A DNA stretch of 64,000 nt from an uncultured Stenotrophomonas sp. (GTDB lineage: Bacteria; Pseudomonadota; Gammaproteobacteria; Xanthomonadales; Xanthomonadaceae). Shown piece by piece: positions 41,803 through 50,637 of the stretch; the stretch's first letter is position 1; each line of letters begins with the position of its first letter. The notes under the pieces were generated by a model. The model was not told the origin of the DNA, ran no database searches, and saw nothing but the letters and a program-made list of their open reading frames with translations. The stretch covers positions 434,001 through 498,000 of the forward strand of contig CAJYNG010000008.1 of NCBI GenBank assembly GCA_913775725.1, given 5' to 3'. Made by a program: the position numbers and the translations under genes.

Positions 41803-42266
41803 GGGACCTGCGGCCGATCCTCCTGGTTGAGGACAGCCCCAAGGATGCAGAGCTGACTCTGGCCGCATTGTCGCGCTGCCAGTTGCTGAACGATGTCATC
41901 CATGTACGCGACGGCGCCGAAGCGCTGGACTACCTGCGCTGCGAAGGCAAGTTTGCCGGCGCCATGCACGGCGGCCCGGTGGTGGTGCTGCTGGACCTGA
42001 AGCTGCCCAAGGTCAACGGCCTGGAGGTGCTGGAACAGGTGCGTAGCGACCGGGATCTGAGCAGCACGCCGGTGGTGATGCTGACCTCTTCGCGTGAAGA
42101 GCAGGACCTGGTTCGCAGTTACGAACTGGGCGTCAACGCATTCGTGGTCAAGCCGGTCGACTTCAAGGAGTTCTTCGACGCCATCCAGGGGCTAGGCATG
42201 TTCTGGGGCATCACCAACCAGCCGCCGCCGCATCGACCCAACGGCTCGGGGCAGCACAATGCGTGA
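41799..42266 (+). CDS. CheY-like response regulator (Rcp1 type)
   Basis: The 155-residue protein is a single receiver domain with the acidic pair VEDSPKDAE, phospho-acceptor Asp in VVLLDLKLPKVNG near residue 67, and the K of VVKPVDF. The start overlaps the phytochrome stop (ATGA), so it is the cognate partner as in cyanobacterial Cph1/Rcp1. It has no output domain and probably passes the signal on by contact. Confidence 0.9.
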   Translation: MRDLRPILLVEDSPKDAELTLAALSRCQLLNDVIHVRDGAEALDYLRCEGKFAGAMHGGPVVVLLDLKLPKVNGLEVLEQVRSDRDLSSTPVVMLTSSREEQDLVRSYELGVNAFVVKPVDFKEFFDAIQGLGMFWGITNQPPPHRPNGSGQHNA

Positions 42267-44658
42267 TGGATCGCGCCGCAGCGAGCGCCTGCGCATCCTC
42301 ATGCTGGAGGACAGCGCGCTTGATGCGGAGCTGATCAGCGCACAGTTGCAGCGCGCCGGCCTCGACTTCGAGGCCGAGCGCCTGTGGACACGCAATGCGT
42401 TCATCGAGGCCATCGACAACCGTGCGTTTGACGTGATCCTCGCCGATCATGTCCTGCCAGGCTTCGATGGTGATGCAGCACTTGCCCTGGCACGCGAACG
42501 CGTGCCGCAGACGCCTTTCATCTTTGTTTCCGGCACGCTGACCGAGGAACTGGCTGTACAGGCACTCACGCGCGGTGCGCGCGACTACGTGGTGAAGCAA
42601 CGCCTGCAACGCTTGCCCGATGCGATCCGCCGCGCCCGCCAGGAGGCGCACGAGCGTACCCAGCTGGCCAATGCGCAGGCCGCGCTGAACGAAAGCCAGG
42701 CCCAGCTGCAGCAGGTAACCGATGCCGTCCCGGCGCTGATCGCCCAGTTGGACAAGGACCATCGCTACCGGTTTGCCAACAAGGCGTTCCTGGACTGGCA
42801 CGGATTCAGCCTTGCAGAACTGTTGGGTCGCGCGGCGCGGGATGTCAGCGGGACTTCTGCCTTCGAGCACGCCCTGCCCAGCCTGGAGCGGGTATTGCGG
42901 GGCGAACGCACCAGCTTCCAGGTCGAACTGATCCACCGCAGCGGGGAATCACGGTTCGTGCAGATGGACTGCGTGCCTGAGCAAGCCGCCGATGGCAGCG
43001 TGGTCGGCTACATCTGCATGGGCAGCGATGTTTCACTGTTGAAGAAGGCCGAACTGGCGCTGCGCGAGGACAACCAGGTACTCGAACGACAGGTGCAGGC
43101 GCGCACCACCGAACTGAGGGCCAGCAAGCGGCGCCTGCAGGCGATCTTCGAATCCAGCTTCCAGCATCAGGTGCTGCTGGATCTGTCCGGACGCGTGGTT
43201 GATGCCAATGACGCGTCACTGGCCGCGGTGCTGGCAGACAAGGGCGACGTCATTGGCCAGCGCTTTGGCGAATCGATCTGGTTCGGCACAACCGATGGCA
43301 TCGGCGCGCTGATCGACCGGGCCGTCGCCGCAGCCGTACAGGGCCGGAGTTCGTTGCATGCACTGGAGCTGGAGCTCCCGACCGGCCGGCGCAGCTTCGA
43401 TTTCTCGTTCCGTCCGCTGCTGGATACCGAAGGCGTGGTCACAGCCGTGGTTTCCGAGGCGGTGGAAACCACCGCCCGGCTGCAGGCTGAACATGCGCTG
43501 CGCCAGTCACAGAAGATCGAGGCGGTCGGCCAGCTCACCGGCGGCATCGCGCATGATTTCAACAACATCCTTACGGTCATTTCCGGCAACGTTGAGCACG
43601 CCATGCTGCTCAACGAGCGCGCAGGCGAACCCGGTGCGATGGTCAGCCGCGCCCTGGACAATGCCCTGAAGGGCGTGGGTCGTGCCGCCAGCCTCACCCA
43701 GCGGTTGCTGGCATTTGCCCGCCGCCAGCCGTTGCATAGCCAGGCGGCCAACCTCAATGACCGCCTGCTGGACATGCACGACATGCTGCAGCGTGCGTTG
43801 GGCGAGCTGGTCCAACTGGAGATCCGCAGCGCCCAGGACATCTGGTGCGTGGAGATTGATGTCAGCCAGCTGGAGGCCTCGGTGCTCAACCTGGCGGTCA
43901 ATGCCCGTGACGCAATGCCTCACGGTGGCCGGCTGGTTATCGAGGTCGACAACAGCCACCTGGACCACGACTACGCCGCGCTGTTTCCCGATGCCGAACC
44001 CGGCGAGTACGTGATGCTTCGCGTGCGCGACAACGGGCACGGCATGGATGCAGCCACGCTGGCGCGCGTATTCGAGCCGTTCTTCACCACCAAGCAGGTC
44101 GGCCGCGGCACCGGGCTGGGCTTGTCGATGGTGCACGGTTTCGTCAAGCAGTCCGGCGGCCACGTGCTGATCGATTCGGTGGAAGGCGGCGGCACCAGCA
44201 TCACCATGATGTTCCCGCGCTCGCCGCTGCCGCTGCCCAGCGAAGCGCGTGCGCCGCAGTCTGGCCTGGCTGGTTATGCGCCGCGCGAGGAAACCGTCCT
44301 GGTGGCCGAGGACAACGACGATGTGCGTGCGCACACGGTTGATTCACTGCGCCTGCTGGGCTACCGCGTACTGGAAGCCCATGACGGACCCTCGGCGCTG
44401 CGGTTGCTGGAGCGGCCGGACACCAGGGTCGACCTGCTGTTCTCCGACGTGGTGATGCCGGGCATGTCGGGCTGGGAGCTGGTCCGCAAGGTCCGCGAGC
44501 GCTGGCCTGAAGTTGGCGTGCTGTTCACTTCAGGCTATCCACGCGACCACGAGGCGGTGGGCAGCCAGGGGCGGTTCGCTGCGCTGCTGCCGAAGCCGTT
44601 CACCCGCAGTGACCTTGCACAGGCGGTACGCACCGCGCTGGACGCTGCCGCGCACTGA
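42259..44658 (+). CDS. hybrid sensor kinase with receivers at both ends
   Basis: The 799-residue protein begins with a receiver (about 8-125, FDVILADHVLPGFDG), followed by PAS domains (about 140-265 and 290-400) separated by a coiled coil, HisKA with GQLTGGIAHDFNNILTVISG (near 425), HATPase (to about 650) and a C-terminal receiver with LLFSDVVMPGMSGWELV. It lacks membrane segments. The start overlaps the receiver gene by eight bases. The three genes form a light-signalling operon, in which this kinase could receive phosphate through its N-terminal receiver. Confidence 0.88.
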   Translation: MRDGSRRSERLRILMLEDSALDAELISAQLQRAGLDFEAERLWTRNAFIEAIDNRAFDVILADHVLPGFDGDAALALARERVPQTPFIFVSGTLTEELAVQALTRGARDYVVKQRLQRLPDAIRRARQEAHERTQLANAQAALNESQAQLQQVTDAVPALIAQLDKDHRYRFANKAFLDWHGFSLAELLGRAARDVSGTSAFEHALPSLERVLRGERTSFQVELIHRSGESRFVQMDCVPEQAADGSVVGYICMGSDVSLLKKAELALREDNQVLERQVQARTTELRASKRRLQAIFESSFQHQVLLDLSGRVVDANDASLAAVLADKGDVIGQRFGESIWFGTTDGIGALIDRAVAAAVQGRSSLHALELELPTGRRSFDFSFRPLLDTEGVVTAVVSEAVETTARLQAEHALRQSQKIEAVGQLTGGIAHDFNNILTVISGNVEHAMLLNERAGEPGAMVSRALDNALKGVGRAASLTQRLLAFARRQPLHSQAANLNDRLLDMHDMLQRALGELVQLEIRSAQDIWCVEIDVSQLEASVLNLAVNARDAMPHGGRLVIEVDNSHLDHDYAALFPDAEPGEYVMLRVRDNGHGMDAATLARVFEPFFTTKQVGRGTGLGLSMVHGFVKQSGGHVLIDSVEGGGTSITMMFPRSPLPLPSEARAPQSGLAGYAPREETVLVAEDNDDVRAHTVDSLRLLGYRVLEAHDGPSALRLLERPDTRVDLLFSDVVMPGMSGWELVRKVRERWPEVGVLFTSGYPRDHEAVGSQGRFAALLPKPFTRSDLAQAVRTALDAAAH

Positions 44659-44660
44659 GC

Positions 44661-45353
44661 TCACGCCGCCGGATCACGCGTGCCTGCCGCGATCCGGTTG
44701 ATGTCCGCGCACTCCACCGTGGAAGGCGGATGCTCTCTTCCGCCCAGTGCGATCATCGCCTGGCCCACCGCCAGATTGCTGGTGAACAGTGAAGGGACGA
44801 GTGCGCCAGCCAGTTTCATCAGCGGCGCTCCACTCCAGTACAGGGGCTTGAGCACCGCGTGGCGCGTGCCGGTTCCCGATACCGGCCGCACACCGCCCGG
44901 GCGCAGCATCACGGTACGCACCGGCATCGCGCGGAGCGCCAGTTCGATTTCGCCCTTGATCCGCAGCGGCATCACCCGGCTCTGCGGGTCCGCGCCGGCG
45001 CCGGACACATACAGGAAACATCCGTCGGGATTCACTGCCGCCCACGCGCGGGCCACGGCCAGTGTGGTGTCCAGCGTCACCCGCCGGTACTCGGCATCGG
45101 CGGTGCCCACCGGAGGCGCGCCCGCGCAATAGAAGCACGCGTTGAAGCCAGCCAGATCGTCACGCTGCTCATCGATGCGCAGGAAATCCGGCACGACCCG
45201 CTCGCTACCCGCACCGTTGAGGCTGCCCGGACGCCGTACCAGCGCGGTCAGTTGGGCGACATGAGGCGAGCGCTGACAGGCCAGCGCCACGCCCTGCCCC
45301 ACCAGCCCGGCGGCGCCGGTCAACAGAACATGCAGTCCTTCCGCCCTGGCCAT
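44661..45353 (-). CDS. NAD(P)-binding short-chain/extended dehydrogenase-like protein
   Basis: The 230-residue protein begins with a Rossmann motif LLTGAAGLVGQGVAL and has the look of an atypical SDR or NmrA-like protein. The ATG at 45353 has AGGAG with normal spacing, so it is chosen over that at 45356. It lies 17 bases downstream of the ChrR gene and forms an operon with the sigma factor. A similar gene belongs to the RpoE/ChrR regulon in Rhodobacter, as far as I recall. Confidence 0.78.
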   Translation of the reverse strand: MARAEGLHVLLTGAAGLVGQGVALACQRSPHVAQLTALVRRPGSLNGAGSERVVPDFLRIDEQRDDLAGFNACFYCAGAPPVGTADAEYRRVTLDTTLAVARAWAAVNPDGCFLYVSGAGADPQSRVMPLRIKGEIELALRAMPVRTVMLRPGGVRPVSGTGTRHAVLKPLYWSGAPLMKLAGALVPSLFTSNLAVGQAMIALGGREHPPSTVECADINRIAAGTRDPAA

Positions 45354-45370
45354 CATCGTCTCCTGCCCCG

Positions 45371-46042
45371 CTAGAGCTTCACGAAACGCTGCACCTTCCG
45401 CGCCAGCCAGCCACTGAACACCAGCGGTGCATCCAGTGCTGACACGCAGATGCATGGCACGCCTGGCGCGGTCACCGGCTGGTGCTCCACATCCTCATCC
45501 AGGTCCGCCACGTCGCCGGGGGCGAACAGCCCCAGCGCATCGTTGTACGAGCCCCGCAGGATCTGGGTCAGCTCGCTGCGGCCGTGGCTGTGCATCGGCA
45601 GGCACTTGCCAGGGGCGATCTTCAGCATGATCAGCGAGGGCATCTCCTCGGCGCGGATGCAGTGCACGCCCGGGGCCATCCAGCGCCAGCGCAGGCCGCT
45701 GAGCGACGCACCGAAATACGAGTGAAGCGACGCAGGAAGATGGTCCGGATCGGCTTCGGGGCGCTCTCTGGAAACGGTCCGTGATGCCACTGCCGCGGCA
45801 GGCACATCCGTCGCCAGGCGCATCAACATCGCGTCGCGCAAGTGCTCGCGGCGTAGATCGCCCGTGGATGGCTGGGTCTGTTCCAGCAAGACCGATCCGA
45901 TCGCCTCGGCCTCGCGCAGGCGCTGGCGACAGTGCGGGCACTGCTCCAGATGGGCGCCCGCCACGATGCTCAACGGCGCCGGAAGCGCGCCTGCGGCGTA
46001 GCTCATCAGCGTGGATTCGTGCAGATGGTGGTGCGGATTCAC
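45371..46042 (-). CDS. chrR: ChrR-type anti-sigma factor with cupin domain
   Basis: The 223-residue protein has an N-terminal zinc anti-sigma domain with HESTLMSYAAGALP and HLEQCPHCRQRL (HxxxCxxC) and a C-terminal cupin (about 105-215) with MHSHGRSELTQILRGSYND. This is the structure of ChrR, which holds its ECF sigma factor inactive until singlet oxygen or related oxidants act. It overlaps the sigma gene by four bases. Confidence 0.9.
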   Translation of the reverse strand: MNPHHHLHESTLMSYAAGALPAPLSIVAGAHLEQCPHCRQRLREAEAIGSVLLEQTQPSTGDLRREHLRDAMLMRLATDVPAAAVASRTVSRERPEADPDHLPASLHSYFGASLSGLRWRWMAPGVHCIRAEEMPSLIMLKIAPGKCLPMHSHGRSELTQILRGSYNDALGLFAPGDVADLDEDVEHQPVTAPGVPCICVSALDAPLVFSGWLARKVQRFVKL

Positions 46043-46662
46043 AGCGCACCTCCCACTTTCGACTGCAGTTGCAGGAACGCACGCCGCAGGTGCGATTTCA
46101 CTGTGCCCAGCGGCATGCCCAGCGCTTCGGCGATCTCGCTGTGGCTCTTGGCCTCGAAGTAGGACATGCGCACCAGCCGCGCCTGGACCGCGGGCAACTC
46201 GTTGATGCGCTGGCGCAACCTGGCCTGGTCGGCAAACTGTTCGGCGCTGCTGCGTTCGACCACGTCCATCATCGCGGCGTCCTCCACCGCCACCTGTACC
46301 TGCATCCAGCTGCGCTCGCGACGCACGCGGTCGATATGCAGGTTGCGTGCGATGCGGTACAGCCAGGTGCTCAGCGCGCCCTGCGCGGCATCATAGTCGG
46401 CGGCCCGCAGCCACAGTCGCAGCATGCATTCCTGCGCCAGCTCCTCGGCCACCGCCTCGGGCGCGCCCAGCCCGCGCAGATAGACGCACAGGCGCGGCAT
46501 GAAATGGTCGTAGATCCGCATGAAACAGTCGCGGTCGCGCAGCCGCGCGACACCGTCCATGTCACCGGCCCAGTTTTTCGGCTCGCTGCTGGGCTGCTGG
46601 GAGCTGGACACGATGCGTGCGCTGTTGAAGTTGGCGAGGGTGCTGGCGGCGTCAGGGTACAT
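46039..46662 (-). CDS. rpoE: ECF sigma factor of the RpoE/ChrR type
   Basis: The 207-residue protein has sigma region 2 (about 45-115, with YDHFMPRLCVYLRGLG and ALSTWLYRIARNLHIDRVRRE) and region 4 (about 145-200, with SYFEAKSHSEIAEALGMPLGTVKSHLRRA). Coupling to chrR assigns it to the ECF group that responds to singlet oxygen. The ATG at 46662 is the best start. It is divergent from the lipid operon that starts at 46786, its likely target. Confidence 0.9.
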   Translation of the reverse strand: MYPDAASTLANFNSARIVSSSQQPSSEPKNWAGDMDGVARLRDRDCFMRIYDHFMPRLCVYLRGLGAPEAVAEELAQECMLRLWLRAADYDAAQGALSTWLYRIARNLHIDRVRRERSWMQVQVAVEDAAMMDVVERSSAEQFADQARLRQRINELPAVQARLVRMSYFEAKSHSEIAEALGMPLGTVKSHLRRAFLQLQSKVGGAL

Positions 46663-46785
46663 CTGCGTTCGCGGCGGGCGGGTGAAGGTCTGTCCCCTGT
46701 ACGCGCGGGAATGGCAATTGGATGCAGCCCGCATTGCGCATCCAACCCACCCCACCTGCCGTACGACCTGGACCCGCCCTTACGG

Positions 46786-47562
46786 ATGAATGCCATGCGC
46801 ATCGCCTGGCTGTTGTTGTGCCTGCCCCATGCCGCGCTGGCGGCCCCCTGGCTGCGCAGCGAGGGCGTGGCCACGTCCTCCCAGGGCCGGATCCTCTACC
46901 GGGAAGTTCACTGGCGCCGCGACGCAAGCGAGGGTGCCGAGCGCTGGGTGCTGTACCAGTGCCCCGGTGGCCAGGCGTTCGCCCGCAAGCACCTGCCGGC
47001 CAGCCCCCTGGCGCAGGCTCGCGGCTATTCATTGCAGGACCGGCGCAGCGGCCAGACGGCCGAAATCGAGACCGCAAACGGCGCCGTGTCGGTGGCCTGG
47101 AAGGAAGACGCCGCCAGCCCGCCCCGGCAGCGCAGGCTCGATCTGCCGCCGGACGCAGTGATCGATGCGGGATTCGACGCGGCGGTCCGCCTGCACTGGC
47201 CGGCACTGATGCAGGGCGAACGCATATCGCTACCCTTCCTGGTGCCGGGGCGGCTGCGCTACCTCCCGGTGCAGGTCCGGCATACCGGCACCCTGCGCTG
47301 GCAGGGCATCGACGCCCAATCGATCGAGGTCAGCCTCGACACCTGGTATGGCGGCATCGCGCCACGCCTGTCGCTGGTCTACGCCAGCGCCGACCGGCGC
47401 CTGCTGGAATTCAACGGCACCAGCAACCTGCGCGATGCACGCGGCACCTATCCGCAGGTGGCGGTGCGCTTCAGCTCGCCTCCCGCGCAACGCCCCGCGT
47501 CGGAGTGGCAGCAGGCATGGGCGCAGCCACTGGTCGACCGCTGCCCCGTCACGAACACGTGA
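46786..47562 (+). CDS. secreted protein of the ChrR regulon cluster, unknown function
   Basis: The 258-residue protein has a signal peptide (about 1-19, ending ALAA) and a beta-rich mature part that may bind a lipid (LRWQGIDAQSIEVSLDTWYGG...LSLVYASADRRLLEF). It is the first gene of the operon divergent from the sigma factor. No family is recognised. Confidence 0.6.
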   Translation: MNAMRIAWLLLCLPHAALAAPWLRSEGVATSSQGRILYREVHWRRDASEGAERWVLYQCPGGQAFARKHLPASPLAQARGYSLQDRRSGQTAEIETANGAVSVAWKEDAASPPRQRRLDLPPDAVIDAGFDAAVRLHWPALMQGERISLPFLVPGRLRYLPVQVRHTGTLRWQGIDAQSIEVSLDTWYGGIAPRLSLVYASADRRLLEFNGTSNLRDARGTYPQVAVRFSSPPAQRPASEWQQAWAQPLVDRCPVTNT

Positions 47563-47643
47563 AGCCGACATTCACTGCAACACGTCGCATCCATTGCGCA
47601 TCCTGCTGCGTAAAGGAAGACACGACACCCGCCGAGATCCGCC

Positions 47644-48594
47644 ATGGCCTCTGTAGCGCCCCTCCCCCGTCGACGCAGGCGCCTGCTGCGCACCCTGCAG
47701 CGTTGGATCGATACCGGCAACACCGCAGAGACCACCGGTGAACAGCCCGGGCGCATCGACTGGTTGCGCGCGGTACCGTTCGCGCTGATGCACCTGGCGT
47801 GTATCGCAGTGCTCTGGGTGGGCATTTCGTGGACAGCGGTGATCGTGGCAGCGGCACTCTACGCGGTGCGCATGTTCGCCATCACCGCGTTCTATCACCG
47901 TTACTTCTCGCACCGCACCTTCCAGGCATCGCGAACGGTGCAGTTCGTGTTCGCTGTCATCGGCGCCTCCAGCGTGCAGCGCGGGCCGCTGTGGTGGGCC
48001 GCCCATCATCGCCATCACCATCGGCATGCCGACCAGCCGCTGGATCCGCACTCGCCACGCGAAGGTGGTTTCTGGCGCAGCCACATGGGCTGGTTCCTGA
48101 CCCGCGAGGCGTTCGCCACCGATCTGTCGCGGATACCGGACCTGGCGCGCTTCCCGGAGCTGCGCTGGCTCGACCGCTTCGATACGGCAGTGCCGGTACT
48201 GCTGGCCGCAGCGCTGTATGCACTGGGTGCTGGACTGGAGCGCTGGGCGCCTGGCCTGCACACCACGGGCCCGCAGTTGCTGGTGTGGGGCTTCTTCATT
48301 TCCACCATCGTGCTGTTCCATGCCACCGTCACCATCAACTCGCTGGCGCACCGTTTTGGCCGCCGCCGCTTCGAAACCCGCGACGACAGCCGCAACAACC
48401 TGTGGCTGGCGCTGCTCACCTTCGGCGAAGGCTGGCACAACAACCATCACTTCTTCCCGGGCACTGTCCGCCAGGGCTTCCGCTGGTGGGAAGTGGATCT
48501 GACCTGGTACGGGCTGCGCGCGATGGCGGCGCTGGGCCTGGTCAAAGGGCTCAAGCCCATTCCCGAGTGGGTTCTGGCCAAGGCGGGGTATTGA
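47644..48594 (+). CDS. acyl-CoA/fatty acid desaturase
   Basis: The 316-residue membrane protein has the three histidine boxes of membrane di-iron desaturases: YHRYFSHR near 84, HHRHHHRH near 120 and HNNHH near 264. It probably introduces a delta-9 double bond into acyl chains. It is followed after one base by the flavin oxidase gene and is part of the membrane lipid operon. Confidence 0.88.
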   Translation: MASVAPLPRRRRRLLRTLQRWIDTGNTAETTGEQPGRIDWLRAVPFALMHLACIAVLWVGISWTAVIVAAALYAVRMFAITAFYHRYFSHRTFQASRTVQFVFAVIGASSVQRGPLWWAAHHRHHHRHADQPLDPHSPREGGFWRSHMGWFLTREAFATDLSRIPDLARFPELRWLDRFDTAVPVLLAAALYALGAGLERWAPGLHTTGPQLLVWGFFISTIVLFHATVTINSLAHRFGRRRFETRDDSRNNLWLALLTFGEGWHNNHHFFPGTVRQGFRWWEVDLTWYGLRAMAALGLVKGLKPIPEWVLAKAGY

Positions 48595-48595
48595 C

Positions 48596-49873
48596 ATGCG
48601 CATCGCCGTCATCGGCTCGGGCATCGCGGGGCTGGCCAGTGCCTGGTGGCTGGATGGCCAGCACGACGTCACGCTGTTCGAGGCCAACGACTACCTCGGC
48701 GGCCACACCCACACCCACGACGTGCAGGTGGCGGGCACGCGCATGGCGCTGGATACCGGCTTCATCGTGTTCAACCCCCAGCACTATCCGCTGCTGACGG
48801 CCCTGTTCGACGCGCTGGGCGTGGCCTCGCAACCGACCACCATGAGCTTCTCCATGCACAGCGAGCGCAGCGGCGTGGAGTACAACGCCACCTCGCTGGA
48901 CGGGCTGTTCTGCCAGCGCCGCAATCTGATGTCGCCACGTTTCTGGGGCATGCTGGCCGACCTGCGCCGGTTCTATCGGGATGCGCCGTTGCTGCTGGCC
49001 GAGGATGTCGGCCCCACGCTCGGCGAGTACCTGCGCAGCCAGCGCTATGGTGAGGCCTTCATCGACGAGCATCTGCTACCGATGGCCTCGGCACTGTGGT
49101 CCTCACCGGCGGCCACCGTTCAGGACTTCCCGGCGCGTTACCTGGCCCAGTTCATGGCCAATCATCAGATGCTGCAGATGACCGGGCGCCCGAGCTGGCG
49201 CGTGGTCAGCGGCGGATCAGCGCGGTACGTGGATGCGCTGCGTCGCCGCTGGCGGGTGCATGAGCGGCTGCAATGCCCGGTCAGGACGGTCGAACGCATG
49301 CCCTGGGGTGCACGCGTGCACAGCGCCGCCGGCGTGGAGGCCTTCGACGAAGTGATCCTGGCCTGCCACAGCGACCAGGCGCTGGCGTTGCTTGCCGACG
49401 CCGATGTCATCGAGCACGAGGTCCTCGGCGCCATCCGCTATCAATCCAACGAGGCAGTGCTGCATACCGATGCCTCGCTGCTGCCGCGCAACCGCAAGGC
49501 GTGGGCGGCGTGGAACGCGCACGTGCCACAGGATCGCGCCGCGCCCTGCACGGTCAGTTACTGCATGAACCTGCTGCAGGGCCTGCCCGGTGAAACGCCC
49601 CTGGTCGTGACCCTCAACCGCAGCGAGGCAATCGACCCCACCAAGGTCCTGCGAACGCTGCATTACGCGCACCCGGTACACGACCACGCTGCAGTGCGGG
49701 CACAGCAGCGCTGGGCGGAACTGCAGGGCCGCCGCCATACGTGGTTTGCGGGCGCCTACTGGGGCTGGGGCTTCCATGAAGATGGCATCCGCAGTGCCCG
49801 CCGCGTGGTCGATGCCCTGCAGGCCTGCGCTCCGCATCGGCTGGCATCCGCTTCGGATGAGGTGGCGGCATGA
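48596..49873 (+). CDS. FAD-dependent amine oxidase-like protein
   Basis: The 425-residue protein begins MRIAVIGSGIAGLASAWWL with the dinucleotide motif of flavin amine oxidases. It carries the conserved TLFEANDYLGGHTHT and C-terminal FAGAYWGWGFHEDG. This family is regularly found with DUF1365 and CFA-synthase genes. In Rhodobacter a related flavoprotein acts in furan fatty acid synthesis (Ufa enzymes). The stop overlaps the DUF1365 start. Confidence 0.85.
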   Translation: MRIAVIGSGIAGLASAWWLDGQHDVTLFEANDYLGGHTHTHDVQVAGTRMALDTGFIVFNPQHYPLLTALFDALGVASQPTTMSFSMHSERSGVEYNATSLDGLFCQRRNLMSPRFWGMLADLRRFYRDAPLLLAEDVGPTLGEYLRSQRYGEAFIDEHLLPMASALWSSPAATVQDFPARYLAQFMANHQMLQMTGRPSWRVVSGGSARYVDALRRRWRVHERLQCPVRTVERMPWGARVHSAAGVEAFDEVILACHSDQALALLADADVIEHEVLGAIRYQSNEAVLHTDASLLPRNRKAWAAWNAHVPQDRAAPCTVSYCMNLLQGLPGETPLVVTLNRSEAIDPTKVLRTLHYAHPVHDHAAVRAQQRWAELQGRRHTWFAGAYWGWGFHEDGIRSARRVVDALQACAPHRLASASDEVAA

Positions 49874-50637
49874 GTGCCAGCGCGCTCTATTTCGGGCAGG
49901 TGATGCATCGCCGGCATCATCCGCACCCGCATGCGTTCCGTTATCCGGTTGCACAACTGCTGCTCGACCTGGATGAACTGGAGACCGTGTTCGCGGGACG
50001 CTGGCTGTGGTCTGTCAATCGCCGCAACCTCGCCGAGTTCCGCCGCAGCGACTACTTCGGCGATCCCGCACGGCCACTGGCCGATGCAGTGCGCGACCAT
50101 GCCGCGCAGACACTCGGTCATCGTCCCTCCGGTCCGGTTCGTCTGCTCACCCATCTTCGCTTCGCCGGGCATGTGTTCAATCCGGTCAGCTTCTACTACT
50201 GCTACCAGGCCGACGGCAGCACGCTGGACTGCATTGTCGCCGAGATCACCAATACGCCGTGGAAGGAACGGCACGCCTATGTGCTGCCGGTCGCTACCGC
50301 CACGCACGAAGGCAGTTCTCTGCGCTGGCAGTTCGACAAGTGCTTCCATGTCTCGCCGTTCATGCCGATGGACTGCCGCTACGACTGGCGGTTCAACCGC
50401 CCGGACCAGGACCTGCGCGTGCACATGCAGGTTTGGCGTGACGGCGTGCGCCAGTTCGATGCCACCCAGGCCATGCAGCGGCATGCCCTGGATGGCCGCG
50501 GGCTGGCCCGGGTCCTGGCCTGCTATCCGCTGATGACCACCCAGGTGGTGGCCGCCATCCACTGGCACGCACTGCGGCTGTGGCTGAAGCGCAATCCCGT
50601 GCACGACCACCCCACCCTTGCCGAGAAACCGCGATGA
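49870..50637 (+). CDS. DUF1365 protein
   Basis: The 255-residue protein has the DUF1365 signatures MHRRHHPHPHAFRYPV near the start, HLRFAGHVFNPVSFYYCY in the middle, and FDKCFHVSPFMPMDCRYDW. The family is always linked with CFA-synthase-like enzymes and flavin oxidases, yet its reaction is not known to me. It overlaps both neighbours by four bases. Confidence 0.9.
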   Translation: MSASALYFGQVMHRRHHPHPHAFRYPVAQLLLDLDELETVFAGRWLWSVNRRNLAEFRRSDYFGDPARPLADAVRDHAAQTLGHRPSGPVRLLTHLRFAGHVFNPVSFYYCYQADGSTLDCIVAEITNTPWKERHAYVLPVATATHEGSSLRWQFDKCFHVSPFMPMDCRYDWRFNRPDQDLRVHMQVWRDGVRQFDATQAMQRHALDGRGLARVLACYPLMTTQVVAAIHWHALRLWLKRNPVHDHPTLAEKPR

